This document shows, in pieces, positions 49,134 through 58,599 of a stretch of 64,000 nucleotides of DNA. The notes below the pieces were generated by a model, which was given only the letters and a program-made list of their open reading frames with translations, was not told where the DNA came from and did not search any database. How positions within the stretch are numbered: the first letter of the stretch is position 1; each line of letters opens with the position of its first letter. This stretch comes from Bacterioplanes sp. (GTDB taxonomy: Bacteria > Pseudomonadota > Gammaproteobacteria > Pseudomonadales > Oceanobacteraceae), in assembly GCA_014859445.1 (NCBI GenBank), contig JACUUC010000002.1, positions 116,565-180,564 of the forward strand, in the 5' to 3' direction. The position numbers and the translations under genes are program-made.

Positions 49134-51752
49134 GTGTCAGATTCGTTGACTCCCCCTAACCAACCGTTGCCGACTGTGGCGTCGCAACGTCAAACGCAGG
49201 ATGCGGTGTCATTGATGAGTGAGCAGGGCCGTGGCAGTGCGATGTACCCACGCCCGAGCCAAGACATTCCCGACCAAGTGTATGCCGACGACGGAAGCAT
49301 TAAGCCTGAGTGGCAATATGTGCTCGATAGTTTGCACAACTTAGGGCCAAAAGAGCTGCAAGAACGACAGGAAAAAGCACGGCGAATCCTGCGTGATGAT
49401 GGCGTAACCTACAACATTTATGACGAAGGTTTGGCGGCCAACAGCCATTGGGAATTGGATTTGGTGCCCGCCATCATCGGTAGCGATGAATGGGCCAAAA
49501 TCGAATCGGGCTTGTTGGAACGCGCCGAATTATTCAACCTGATGTTGCGCGATTTCTATGGGCCACGCGAGTTGCTCAAGCAACACGCGCTGCCTGCGGA
49601 AGCGTTATTCGGGCATGGTGGTTTTTTGCGAGCCTGCCAAGGCATTCAAGTGCCCGGTGAGCATGAGTTGATCCTACATTCGGTGGATATGATTCGCGAT
49701 CAGCAGGGCACGATGTGTGTCCTTTCTGACCGTACACAAGCCCCCAGTGGCGCAGGCTATGTGTTGGAAAACCGGACGGTCATGTCACGCGTGTTCCCCA
49801 GTATTTTCCGCGACAGTCATGTGCATCGTCTGGCCAGTTTTTTTCAACGGCTACGACAAAAACTGATTTCGCTGTCACCGTCCGACAGCCAAGCACGGGT
49901 AGTGGTGCTGACCCCGGGAGCGCACAACGAAACCTATTTTGAACACTCCTACATTTCCAACTACTTGGGCTTTCCGTTGGTGCAAAGCAGCGACTTGGTC
50001 GTCCGCAATGGCTTTGTTTGGATGAAATCATTGGATGGATTAGGGCGTGTGGATGTCATCTTACGTCGCATTGACGATGTGTTTTGCGATCCGGTTGAAC
50101 TGCGTAGCGACTCACATTTAGGCATACCGGGGTTGCTCGATGTCATTCGTTCTGGGCGCGTTATCATGGCCAACCCGCTCGGATCGGGTGTGCTTGAAAA
50201 CCCCATCTTATTGAAATACTTACCGGCCATCAGTAAGCAGTTGCTGGGTAGAGAGCCGCGTTTGGCATCGGTGACCACCTATTGGGCAGGCGATGCGGAC
50301 GATTTGGAATACATTTGCGCGAATCTGCATCGATTGATCATTAAGCCCATTTATCGGGGCACCAGTATGAGCAGTTTTTGGGGTGGCGATTTACGCCCAG
50401 AAAGCTTGGCCGATTGGGCTGTGAAAATCCGTCAAAAACCGCATCAATATGTGGCGCAAGAGCGGGTTGAAAAATCGCATATCCCAACCATGACAGCAAC
50501 GGGACTGGAACCGCGTCCAGCGATATTGCGCACCTTCGCGGTGGCGACCGACAACTCTTACATCGTCATGCCGGGGGGCTTAACCCGCGTTGGCCTAGGC
50601 GTTGGCCAGCAGTTAATCAGCATGCAGGCCGGTTGCCCGAGCAAAGACACCTGGGTGACCGCCACCGAGCCCGAGCGCGTCAATGACGATGCAACCACCG
50701 AGGCGGGTCAGGCCGAGTTAGAAGCCTTGCTGGTCAGTTTGCCCAGTCGAGTGGTAGAAAACCTCTTTTGGTTGGGACGCTACGCCGAGCGTGCCGAAGC
50801 CTCGTTACGCATATTGCGCACCGTGTTTATGTTGATCAATGGTGAACAGCCCATCAGTGCCGCATCGCAACGCGTGCTGTTGCGTGCCATCACCGAAATC
50901 ACGGACACGCAGCCCGGTTTTTTAAGCGCCAGCGATGAACAACTGGCCAATCCTGAAACCGAATTACTGCACATCATCAACGATGGCACTCGCTCGGGCA
51001 GTATCAAATCGACACTGAATGCCTTGCTGTTTTGTGCCGACGAATCGAAAGAGCTGCTGTCGTCGGATACCATTCGCGTCATCAACGACATTCGTGACGC
51101 CTTGGATAATTTGGAAGTGTCTCTAGCCGGTGGGTTGTCATCCGCACCAGAAGAGGCACTCGATCCGTTGGTGATTCCATTAATGGCGTTGTCGGGGCTG
51201 ATGCAAGAGAGCATGGTGCGCGGCGTTGGCTGGCATTTCATGGACATGGGGCGGCGTGTTGAACGCGCGGTACAAATCATGAAAACCGTCACCACGCTCA
51301 TCACGCCAGAGGTGGACAAAGCCGAGAGTGACGTGGTGTTGCATGCCATGTTGCGCTCGATGGAGGTACTGATCACCTATCGTCGTCAAAGCCGAGCACG
51401 CGCTGGTTTGGCCTTTGGTTTGGAGCTGGTGATGCTCGACCCAACCAACCCACGGTCATTGATTTTTCAATTTGAACAGTTGCAGCATCATTTTGCCGTA
51501 CTGCGTCGAGGTGATACGAATTTCACTGCGCTGGCCGAAGAAGATCGCGTTTTGCTCGAAGTCATTACCAGCCTAAAACTGTCGCGCATTGCGCAGTTGG
51601 TGGAAGTGAGCGACGGTTCTCGCCAAAACCTCGCGTTGTTATTGACGCAATTGAACAAGTTGTTGTCGGAGTTCAGCAATTTGGTGAGTGATAAGTACTT
51701 CGATCATCGCATTGATCCTCAGCAGCTGGTCACGACCTTTTGGGGAGAGTAG
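49134..51752 (+). CDS. Fused circularly permuted ATP-grasp and alpha-E protein
   Basis: An 872-residue fusion corresponding to the two separate genes upstream. The ATP-grasp part (about 60-520) shows ILRRIDDVFCDP and RPAILRTFAVATDNSYIVMP and PGGLTRVGLG; its ATP-binding stretch reads IIKPIYRGTSMSSFWGG, without the GGYG loop of the split copy. The alpha-E part (about 545-870) begins LPSRVVENLFWLGRYAERAE and includes GVGWHFMDMGRRVERAVQIM. The start is GTG behind AGGTAG. The first 50 residues are disordered (NQPLPTVASQRQTQD). The transglutaminase gene follows by 9 nt. Confidence 0.9.
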   Translation: MSDSLTPPNQPLPTVASQRQTQDAVSLMSEQGRGSAMYPRPSQDIPDQVYADDGSIKPEWQYVLDSLHNLGPKELQERQEKARRILRDDGVTYNIYDEGLAANSHWELDLVPAIIGSDEWAKIESGLLERAELFNLMLRDFYGPRELLKQHALPAEALFGHGGFLRACQGIQVPGEHELILHSVDMIRDQQGTMCVLSDRTQAPSGAGYVLENRTVMSRVFPSIFRDSHVHRLASFFQRLRQKLISLSPSDSQARVVVLTPGAHNETYFEHSYISNYLGFPLVQSSDLVVRNGFVWMKSLDGLGRVDVILRRIDDVFCDPVELRSDSHLGIPGLLDVIRSGRVIMANPLGSGVLENPILLKYLPAISKQLLGREPRLASVTTYWAGDADDLEYICANLHRLIIKPIYRGTSMSSFWGGDLRPESLADWAVKIRQKPHQYVAQERVEKSHIPTMTATGLEPRPAILRTFAVATDNSYIVMPGGLTRVGLGVGQQLISMQAGCPSKDTWVTATEPERVNDDATTEAGQAELEALLVSLPSRVVENLFWLGRYAERAEASLRILRTVFMLINGEQPISAASQRVLLRAITEITDTQPGFLSASDEQLANPETELLHIINDGTRSGSIKSTLNALLFCADESKELLSSDTIRVINDIRDALDNLEVSLAGGLSSAPEEALDPLVIPLMALSGLMQESMVRGVGWHFMDMGRRVERAVQIMKTVTTLITPEVDKAESDVVLHAMLRSMEVLITYRRQSRARAGLAFGLELVMLDPTNPRSLIFQFEQLQHHFAVLRRGDTNFTALAEEDRVLLEVITSLKLSRIAQLVEVSDGSRQNLALLLTQLNKLLSEFSNLVSDKYFDHRIDPQQLVTTFWGE

Positions 51753-51761
51753 GGTTCTGTT

Positions 51762-52643
51762 ATGAAATACAAAGTGATTCATACCACTCAATACCAATAC
51801 GCCGAAAGCGTGTCGCATTGTTTCAATCTGGCTAACTTGGTGCCTCGTAACACCGAGCGCCAGCGTTGTATCAGCAGCCGTATTATGGTGTCGCCGTTGC
51901 CAACCACCACCAAACAGCGTACCGATTATTTTGGTAATCACAGCTATCATTTTGAAATACAGACTGCCCATACCGAATTATCCATTACGGCGGAAAGTCT
52001 CATCGACATGCAGTCATCTCCGGCGGCGCTCAAGCTCGATTTGGGCATGAGCTATGGCGATGCCTTGCAATACCTCAAGCTCAGCGACTCCGTGGATGTG
52101 ATGAACGCCAAAGAGTTCTTACTGAATTCGCCCATGGTCAAAATCAGCGACGAACTGGCCGACTACGCACGGCCATCGTTCGCCCTAGATCGACCGCTTT
52201 ACGACTGCGTTGCCGAGCTGACCAGTCGTATCTTTAACGACTTTCAATACACCCCAGGTTTCACCACCATCGCCACGCCATTAACCGAGGTATTGGCGCA
52301 CAAACGGGGCGTATGCCAAGATTTTGCCCACCTCGAAGTGGGTTGCTTGCGCGCCATGGGCATTCCGGCGAAATACGTGTCGGGCTACATGGAAACCTTA
52401 CCCCCTCCGGGGCAAGAAAAGCTGGTGGGTGCGGATGCCACGCATGCGTGGGTGTCGTATTTTTCGCCAAAAGAAGGTTGGATCGAATTTGATCCAACCA
52501 ACGACTTGCGCGCCAACAACCAGCACATCGTGACTGCAGAAGGACGCGATTATTACGACGTCACGCCGGTAAAAGGCGTGATTTTTGGTGGCGGCAAAGA
52601 CCCGATTTTGTCGGTGTCGGTGGACGTGGCACGCATCCCATAA
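51762..52643 (+). CDS. Transglutaminase-like cysteine protease/amidase
   Basis: Cytosolic protein of 293 residues of the bacterial transglutaminase-like family. An N-terminal beta-sandwich (TTQYQYAESVSHCFNLANLV) is followed by the catalytic core: Cys in KRGVCQDFAHLEV (about 186), His in ATHAWVSYF (about 227) and Asp in WIEFDPTND (about 244). It closes the ATP-grasp cluster and pairs with the fused gene just upstream. The likely chemistry is hydrolysis or transfer of amide bonds in the product of the ATP-grasp enzymes. Confidence 0.9.
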   Translation: MKYKVIHTTQYQYAESVSHCFNLANLVPRNTERQRCISSRIMVSPLPTTTKQRTDYFGNHSYHFEIQTAHTELSITAESLIDMQSSPAALKLDLGMSYGDALQYLKLSDSVDVMNAKEFLLNSPMVKISDELADYARPSFALDRPLYDCVAELTSRIFNDFQYTPGFTTIATPLTEVLAHKRGVCQDFAHLEVGCLRAMGIPAKYVSGYMETLPPPGQEKLVGADATHAWVSYFSPKEGWIEFDPTNDLRANNQHIVTAEGRDYYDVTPVKGVIFGGGKDPILSVSVDVARIP

Positions 52644-52658
52644 ACCACCGTTTTTATG

Positions 52659-53297
52659 CTACGACTGCGTGGCCAACCAAGGCTGAATGGCTTGCCACAC
52701 ATGCTCGCGCATGATGTCTTGTGCCTCGGCGGTGGGGTGAATACCGTCGGCTTGCATCATGCCGTCAACACCGCCAATGCCTTCAAGGATGAAAGGCACC
52801 AACAAGGTTTGATACTGGTCGGCTAACTCGGTAAAAATGTGGGCAAAGCCCTCGCTGTAACGCGCGCCATAATTGGGTGGAGTTTGCATGCCAGCCAATA
52901 ACACGGTGGCGCCACTGGCTTGCGCCTGCTCGATCATCATGACCATGTTTTGGCGGATCACGGTCAGCGGTGTGCCGCGCAAGCCATCATTGCCACCGAG
53001 CTCGATCAGCACCAAACTGGGTTGATGTTCCGCCAGCAAGTTCGATAGGCGAGCACGGCCGCCACTGGTGGTGTCGCCACTGATGCTGGCGTTGATCACC
53101 TGTGCCGATGGAACTTGTTGTTGCAACTGCTTTTCGAATAAAGCGACCCAACCGGCTTGCAGTGGTATGCCAAAACCTGCACTAATACTGTCTCCGACAA
53201 TCAATACTCGATCGGCGTGCGCAGGTGATAGCAGAAACAGCAATAAAACGACCGCAATGACCTTACGGCGGCCATGAACCCAAAAGCGAGACAACAC
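52659..53297 (-). CDS. tesA: TesA-type GDSL esterase (acyl-CoA thioesterase I / arylesterase)
   Basis: Periplasmic SGNH hydrolase of 212 residues. The signal peptide (VIAVVLLLFLLSPAHA) precedes LIVGDSISAGFG (nucleophile Ser), the NASISGDTTSGG block, GGNDGLRG and the catalytic DGIHPT. The start is taken as GTG at 53297 behind AGAGGAAG; the open frame extends upstream into ybbA, where no start fits. Divergent from ybbA, the same arrangement as in E. coli. Confidence 0.9.
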   Translation of the reverse strand: MLSRFWVHGRRKVIAVVLLLFLLSPAHADRVLIVGDSISAGFGIPLQAGWVALFEKQLQQQVPSAQVINASISGDTTSGGRARLSNLLAEHQPSLVLIELGGNDGLRGTPLTVIRQNMVMMIEQAQASGATVLLAGMQTPPNYGARYSEGFAHIFTELADQYQTLLVPFILEGIGGVDGMMQADGIHPTAEAQDIMREHVWQAIQPWLATQS

Positions 53298-53298
53298 T

Positions 53299-53973
53299 GT
53301 GACTTCCTCTTTACTGATACGACAACTCGAAAAAACCGTGAATTCCGGCGGACAACCGTTGACCATCTTGCAGGGCATTGATTTAGAGATCAAGCCAAGC
53401 GATACGGTGGCCATTGTTGGCGCATCGGGCAGCGGTAAATCGACGTTACTCGGATTGATGGCTGGATTAGATCAGCCCACCGCCGGAGAGGTTCACTTGT
53501 TAGGGCAACGCATTGATGCGCTGTCCGAAGACGAACGTGCCGCGGTTCGTGGTCAGGGCGTGAGCTTTGTGTTTCAAAACTTTCAATTGTTGGGCGGCCT
53601 AACGGCGCTAGAAAACGTCATGTTACCGCTCGAAATTCGTGGCCAAGCGAAACCACGGCAACAAGCACAGGCACTGTTGCAGGAAGTGGGCTTAGCCGCA
53701 CGGGCACACCATTACCCCAATCAATTATCCGGCGGCGAACAACAGCGAGTGGCCATTGCCCGTGCGTTTGCTGGTGCCCCCAAAATTCTGTTTGCCGATG
53801 AACCCACCGGCAACCTCGATCAAACCACCGGCGCACAAATCGAAGACCTGTTGTTTGCCTTAAATGAGCAAACCGGTACCACCTTAGTACTGGTGACTCA
53901 TGATCCAGAATTGGCCGCGCGTTGTCAGCGTCAGGTACACATGACCGATGGCCGTTTGCAGGAGGTGTTATGA
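53299..53973 (+). CDS. ybbA: ABC transporter ATP-binding protein, YbbA
   Basis: LolD/MacB-like ATPase of 224 residues. Walker [10 protein letters not shown] (about 46-54), Q-loop [11 protein letters not shown], signature LSGGEQQR, Walker [13 protein letters not shown] and H-loop VTHD are all intact. It overlaps the permease gene by 4 nt and stands divergent to tesA. GTG is used as the start, one base from the tesA start codon on the other strand. Confidence 0.92.
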   Translation: MTSSLLIRQLEKTVNSGGQPLTILQGIDLEIKPSDTVAIVGASGSGKSTLLGLMAGLDQPTAGEVHLLGQRIDALSEDERAAVRGQGVSFVFQNFQLLGGLTALENVMLPLEIRGQAKPRQQAQALLQEVGLAARAHHYPNQLSGGEQQRVAIARAFAGAPKILFADEPTGNLDQTTGAQIEDLLFALNEQTGTTLVLVTHDPELAARCQRQVHMTDGRLQEVL

Positions 53974-56462
53974 GCCGCTGGGCGGAACTTCGTCTCGCGC
54001 TGCGGTTGTTGTGGCGCGAAGCACGCAGTGGTGAACTCACGCTGATTGTCACCGCGTTGTTACTGGCCGTTGTCGCCACCACCACCATTGCCGTGTTCAG
54101 CGCACGGCTGGATGCCGCCATGCAATATCGCGCCAACGACGTGTTGGGTGCTGACATGCGGGTGCGTTCGGCAACGCCCATTCCCCCCGAATGGCAACAA
54201 CAAGCCGATGCACTGGGTTTACAGCACACGCGTACCTTGAGCTTTGCCAGCGTGGTGCTGCACGACGAGGCGATGAACCTAGCGGCCATCAAGGCGGTGG
54301 ATGAAGGTTATCCCATGCGCGGTCGTTTGCGCGTTACCGATCGCGCCGATGACGAGCAGGGCACGTTACGGCAACAAGGGCCACAATCGGGCGAAGCATG
54401 GTTAGAGCCACGACTCATGGCGTTGCTTGGCGTACAACTGGGCGATGAGGTTGAGGTCGGTCGTTTAGCGCTGCGCATTGTCGGTGTGCTGCTGGAAGAA
54501 AGCGACCGCAGCGGTAATTTCTACAGTTTTAACCCACGGCTAATGATGAATTGGCACGACATCGCCGCCAGTGGTCTCACCGAGGCTGGTAGTCGATTGA
54601 ATTATCGCCTCTTGCTGCAAGGCAACGATACGGCCTTACAACAACTGCAAAACAGCTTGGTATTGGAACCCAATCAACAAATCGAAACCATTCAAGACAG
54701 CAACCAAGCGCTCAGCAACGCGTTGGAAAAAGCGCGGCAGTATTTATCGCTGGCGGCCTTATTGGCGGTTGTGCTGGCCAGCGTGGCGGTGGCCATTTCG
54801 GCACAAAGCTACGCACAACGGCATTACGACATCAGTGCATTGATGCGCACTTTTGGTTTGGCGCAAGCCCAAATCACCCGCATTTATACCGAACAATTAC
54901 TGATTTTGGCGGTGTTGGCGATGGTGGCCGGGGCGGTATTGGCCTTTAGCCTACAAGCTGCGCTGATTTGGTTGCTGCAAGACGTACTGCCGAAACAATT
55001 GCCGCATGCCCCTTGGCAAGCATGGCTGTTGGGTACCAGCAGTGCCGGTATCACCTTGTTGGGTTTTGCCTTACCGCATCTTTACCCGCTGGCGCGCGTC
55101 AGCCCATTGCGCGTGTTACGCCGTGACTTAACACCTGTGCCATTGCAAGGCTGGGTGCTATCGGCGGTCGCCATGTTGGCATTGACCGGTTTGCTGTGGT
55201 TGTTCACGGGCGACGTTGTGATGAGTGTGGGGGTTATGCTCGGCGGCGCGCTGGTGCTGTTGTTGCTGTTAACCTTGTTGACGTTTGGTATTGGCCGTTG
55301 GCGACAGCGCCTACAGCAGCGCGATTTACCGCTTACGCGTCGCTTTGCGTGGCAGCGTTTAACGCGCAATGGTCGTCAAACCGCAGGGCAAATACTGGCG
55401 TTGGCGTTGACCTTAATGATCATGGTGGTGATTGCCAACCTACGCCACGACTTACTGGCCGACTGGCAAGCCAGCTTGCCCGACGACGCCCCTAATGTGT
55501 TTGCTGTGAACATCCAGCCGTACGAAAAAGCACAATTTGAACAGTCGTTAGATGAGGCCGGTTGGGCACGACAAACCCTGTATCCGGTTTACCCCAGTCG
55601 CTTGATCGCCGTGAACGAACGCACGGTCGAAGAGCATGGCATCAGCGAAGATCCAGCGGTAAATCGTGACCTCATTATTACCAGTGTGACCGAACTGCCG
55701 AAAGGCAATCGCGTCGAATCCGGTCGCTGGCAAGCCTTGCAAGAGGCAGGGCAAGTGTCGGTTGAAGCCCGTTTGGCGCAGCGCTTGAACATTGCCTTAG
55801 GCGACACCTTGCACATTCGCTCGGCGGGGCAAGATCAATACGTCACCGTCAGCAGCCTGCGCAGCATCGACTGGTCGTCGCTCAGCCCGAACTTTTACTT
55901 CATCTTTTCGCCCGATGTGGCCGCCACGTTGCACCCCAACTACATGACCAGTTTTCATGTGCCGAGTGAGCAACAAGCGCAATTAACGCAACTGATTCGT
56001 AGCTACCCTGGCGTGACCTTGCTCGATACCCAAGCCATCATCGAGCAAATTCAAGGCGTGTTGCAGCAAGTCACCCTCGCCATCGAATTGATCTTGTTGT
56101 TGGTGCTCATTGCCGCGGTGTTGGTGTTGGTGGCCGCACTGTTGGCCAGCTTGCCCGGGCGGTTGCGCGAAGGAGCCATGCTGCGCACTCTGGGTGCGGG
56201 GCGCACACTGATTCAGCAGGCTCAACGCAGTGAGCTGACCTTGCTGGCGCTGATGTCATCGGGGTTGGCGCTGATCGGTGCCGAATTGATGATGGCCGGC
56301 GTGTATCAAGGCGTGCTGAACATTCCGTATCAGCCGTTTGGTTGGCATTGGTTGGTGTTGCCGCTGATCACCGTGCTGTTGTTGTGGGGCATTGGGCGGG
56401 TCTTGATGCGTCCGGTGCTGACCGTCTCGCCTTTGCACGTCTTACGTGATAACCGCAGTTAG
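53970..56462 (+). CDS. ybbP: ABC transporter permease, YbbP (FtsX-like)
   Basis: Large inner-membrane permease of 830 residues (E. coli YbbP 804). It begins [20 protein letters not shown] and has an N-terminal transmembrane helix, a periplasmic MacB-like domain, a first FtsX block (about 265-410), central helices, a second periplasmic domain and a last FtsX block (about 705-825). The ATG overlaps the ybbA stop (ATGA) behind GGAGGTGTT. The role is unproven; lipid or envelope-related export with TesA has been proposed from gene linkage. Confidence 0.9.
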   Translation: MSRWAELRLALRLLWREARSGELTLIVTALLLAVVATTTIAVFSARLDAAMQYRANDVLGADMRVRSATPIPPEWQQQADALGLQHTRTLSFASVVLHDEAMNLAAIKAVDEGYPMRGRLRVTDRADDEQGTLRQQGPQSGEAWLEPRLMALLGVQLGDEVEVGRLALRIVGVLLEESDRSGNFYSFNPRLMMNWHDIAASGLTEAGSRLNYRLLLQGNDTALQQLQNSLVLEPNQQIETIQDSNQALSNALEKARQYLSLAALLAVVLASVAVAISAQSYAQRHYDISALMRTFGLAQAQITRIYTEQLLILAVLAMVAGAVLAFSLQAALIWLLQDVLPKQLPHAPWQAWLLGTSSAGITLLGFALPHLYPLARVSPLRVLRRDLTPVPLQGWVLSAVAMLALTGLLWLFTGDVVMSVGVMLGGALVLLLLLTLLTFGIGRWRQRLQQRDLPLTRRFAWQRLTRNGRQTAGQILALALTLMIMVVIANLRHDLLADWQASLPDDAPNVFAVNIQPYEKAQFEQSLDEAGWARQTLYPVYPSRLIAVNERTVEEHGISEDPAVNRDLIITSVTELPKGNRVESGRWQALQEAGQVSVEARLAQRLNIALGDTLHIRSAGQDQYVTVSSLRSIDWSSLSPNFYFIFSPDVAATLHPNYMTSFHVPSEQQAQLTQLIRSYPGVTLLDTQAIIEQIQGVLQQVTLAIELILLLVLIAAVLVLVAALLASLPGRLREGAMLRTLGAGRTLIQQAQRSELTLLALMSSGLALIGAELMMAGVYQGVLNIPYQPFGWHWLVLPLITVLLLWGIGRVLMRPVLTVSPLHVLRDNRS

Positions 56463-56545
56463 TCCTCTTGCTGCATGACTTTGACGAACTGAGCCATTAT
56501 CCTTTGCGCCAGTTTGTCATTGTCATCTGCCATTAAGTGAACCAC

Positions 56546-57643
56546 ATGATTCGCACACACATCATCACCGGATTTTTAGGCGTGGGGAAAACCACCGCCA
56601 TTTTGCATTGGTTAAAACACAAGCCAGAACACGAAAAATGGGCGGTGTTGGTGAATGAGTTTGGTGAGGTCGGTGTTGATGGGGCCATTCTGGCCAGCCA
56701 AGGCGCGGTGGTGCGCGAAGTGCCGGGTGGGTGTTTGTGCTGTGTGTCGGGGTTGCCGTTCCAAATGGGGCTAAACTGGCTGATTGCCCGTGAACAACCC
56801 GATGTGTTGTTGATCGAACCCACCGGTTTGGGGCATCCGCGCAATATCTTACGCACCTTGCAAGAGCCACACTATGCCGATCGTTTGCGCATTGGCAGCT
56901 CGGTGTGCTTGCTCGATCCGCGTCATTTATCCAACCCACGTTACACCACCCACGAGCACTTTTTGGATCAAATTCACATGGCGGACGTGTTGGTGGCGAA
57001 CAAAACCGACCTCGCCAGCGACGATGACCGCGCCGCGTTTGCGGCATTATTGGCGCAACCCCAGCCGCCTAAACAGGGCCATTATTGGGTCGAGCAGGGG
57101 CAAGTGCCACAAGCGGCATTGATGTCGGTGGTTGAGGATTCGACGGCAACGAATGACGCCCACCAAGCCGGTGAACCGTCGATTCGCATGGCCGCCATGC
57201 CCAAGGGGCTGTTCAGCGTGACACCGACAAACACCAATCCACGCGCGAACGACAATAGCAGCATACCCAGCAGCCTTGCCGCCCAGAGCGTGATGGCCGG
57301 ATTGCAAGAACCCCTACGCGACGACGAACCCGTGCGTCGCCTAACCAACGCCGGTCAGGGATTTTACTCGCTCGGTTGGATACTGGCCGGAGACGGCTGC
57401 TACTCACTCAATGCCGTGCGCAACTGGTTGCTGGGGTTGAATATCGAACGCGCCAAAGCCCTAATGAATACCGATCAAGGGGCCATGGTATTGAACATGC
57501 GCGAGGGCGTGATCAGTGAAATGCCCACCCGCGGATTGGACGAAAGCCGCCTAGAAATCCTTTCCGAACACCCGTTCGATGTCGAGCAGTTAGAGACGGC
57601 ACTGCTGGCGTGTCGATTACCCCCGTCTGCACCGAACGCTTAA
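56546..57643 (+). CDS. CobW/COG0523 family GTPase, metal chaperone
   Basis: G3E-family GTPase of 365 residues from ATG 56546 (MIRTHIITGFLGVGKTTAIL). Walker A is GFLGVGKTT, the metal-binding motif GGCLCC is at about 58-63, the Walker B-like stretch is VLLIEPTGLGHP and the guanine motif is NKTD. The C-terminal domain ends ESRLEILSEHPFDVEQLETA, the family closing segment, so the stop at 57643 is real even though 131 bp overlap the convergent gene. The linker at about 195-260 is Ala/Ser/Asn-rich and variable. The family supplies zinc or other metals to client proteins; the client is unknown. Confidence 0.88.
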   Translation: MIRTHIITGFLGVGKTTAILHWLKHKPEHEKWAVLVNEFGEVGVDGAILASQGAVVREVPGGCLCCVSGLPFQMGLNWLIAREQPDVLLIEPTGLGHPRNILRTLQEPHYADRLRIGSSVCLLDPRHLSNPRYTTHEHFLDQIHMADVLVANKTDLASDDDRAAFAALLAQPQPPKQGHYWVEQGQVPQAALMSVVEDSTATNDAHQAGEPSIRMAAMPKGLFSVTPTNTNPRANDNSSIPSSLAAQSVMAGLQEPLRDDEPVRRLTNAGQGFYSLGWILAGDGCYSLNAVRNWLLGLNIERAKALMNTDQGAMVLNMREGVISEMPTRGLDESRLEILSEHPFDVEQLETALLACRLPPSAPNA

Positions 57644-58139
57644 CCTCGGTCAGCCACTGTTGGGCAATGGGCGCTTGCCATAACGCGCCAAAGTTCAGCG
57701 CCATGCGCTCATCGTAATGGGCTGTTTGATAGTGGCCTAACAAATGCGCACCTCGGTCGTGCAGCGCCTCTTGCAGCTGGCCGAGTTGTTGCAAAAACTC
57801 AATGCCTTGTTGTTGCGCCGTACTAAAGGCGCAGTAGGCCACGCATTTTTTCGCCAAACTGATCGACAGTAAACAGGGTGCCATCGCATCCCAACTGTGT
57901 TGTAAGGTTTGTTGACCATCATCGACCAATGCCACCAACACACAGCGCGCATGCTGCAGATATTCTGGTAAACAGGTATGGCAGTCGTAAAAATCCAGAC
58001 AGGCCCAATCCAACTGCTGTTGCAACGACTCAAGCAGCGCGTCGCTGTGCTGCTGTTGACCATCGTACAGCACATGAATGCGCGTGTTTTGCTGGGGTTT
58101 CGATAAAAAAAGCATCCGTGCCAACCCTCGCTCCTGCAT
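57513..58139 (-). CDS. Flavodoxin-like protein, second gene of a Fur-box operon
   Basis: Protein of 208 residues (200 if the ATG at 58115 is used). Secondary structure pattern (IHVLYDGQQQHSDALLESL near the start, ALVDD, then LSLAKKCVAYCAFS and MALNFGALWQAPIAQQWL) resembles a flavodoxin fold, but the FMN-binding TxTGT loop is missing and the match is weak. The last 43 residues lie over the 3' end of the CobW gene in the opposite strand. It follows the 139-residue gene by 4 nt, so it should share its Fur-controlled promoter and have an iron-related role (inference). Confidence 0.55.
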   Translation of the reverse strand: MQERGLARMLFLSKPQQNTRIHVLYDGQQQHSDALLESLQQQLDWACLDFYDCHTCLPEYLQHARCVLVALVDDGQQTLQHSWDAMAPCLLSISLAKKCVAYCAFSTAQQQGIEFLQQLGQLQEALHDRGAHLLGHYQTAHYDERMALNFGALWQAPIAQQWLTEVKRSVQTGVIDTPAVPSLTARHRTGVRKGFLGGFRPIRGWAFH

Positions 58140-58143
58140 CTGC

Positions 58144-58563
58144 TTACACCCAATAGCGGCTAATCACCGCCAGCTCTTGTCGAATTTGTCGTAAACGCAG
58201 CGCGCCATCGTCTTGCTGCTGGTAATGATGTTGCAAGGCAAACAACGGTTGATATAAGGCATCGACACAACGCTGCCGCCACGCCTGGCTGACCTGCGGT
58301 AAACTGGCGCTGTCGCGCAGTGTGCGATACAGCCGCTTAAGCCAGCTGGTGTGCAATAAAAAGCGATGGTGCTGACGAGCGGCATTGGCCAGCTCCAGCC
58401 CCAAGTCGAGGTAATCTTCAATCCATTGTGTTTGGGCTTGATCGTTCGCCTGAAGCAACTGTTGCTCTAGCCGCTCCAGTTGCGATAACGGCACAACGGC
58501 GGGTTGTGCCACAAGACATAACGGCGGGGTCGTGGAAAAAACAGCGAGTGATGTGTTCGACAT
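58144..58563 (-). CDS. Hypothetical protein, first gene of a Fur-box operon
   Basis: Helical protein of 139 residues with no family I recognise. It begins MSNTSLAVFSTTPPLCLVAQ and contains LERLEQQLLQANDQAQTQW and LRQIRQELAVISRYW. No signal peptide or metal motif is evident. The ATG is behind GAGGG. A Fur box lies 37-59 bp upstream and overlaps a -35 element TTGCAA with a 17-bp spacer to TAGATT. The downstream flavodoxin-like gene is 4 nt away. Confidence 0.6.
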   Translation of the reverse strand: MSNTSLAVFSTTPPLCLVAQPAVVPLSQLERLEQQLLQANDQAQTQWIEDYLDLGLELANAARQHHRFLLHTSWLKRLYRTLRDSASLPQVSQAWRQRCVDALYQPLFALQHHYQQQDDGALRLRQIRQELAVISRYWV

Positions 58564-58599
58564 ACGAAATCCCTCTGATGGCGTATGTCAAACAATCTA

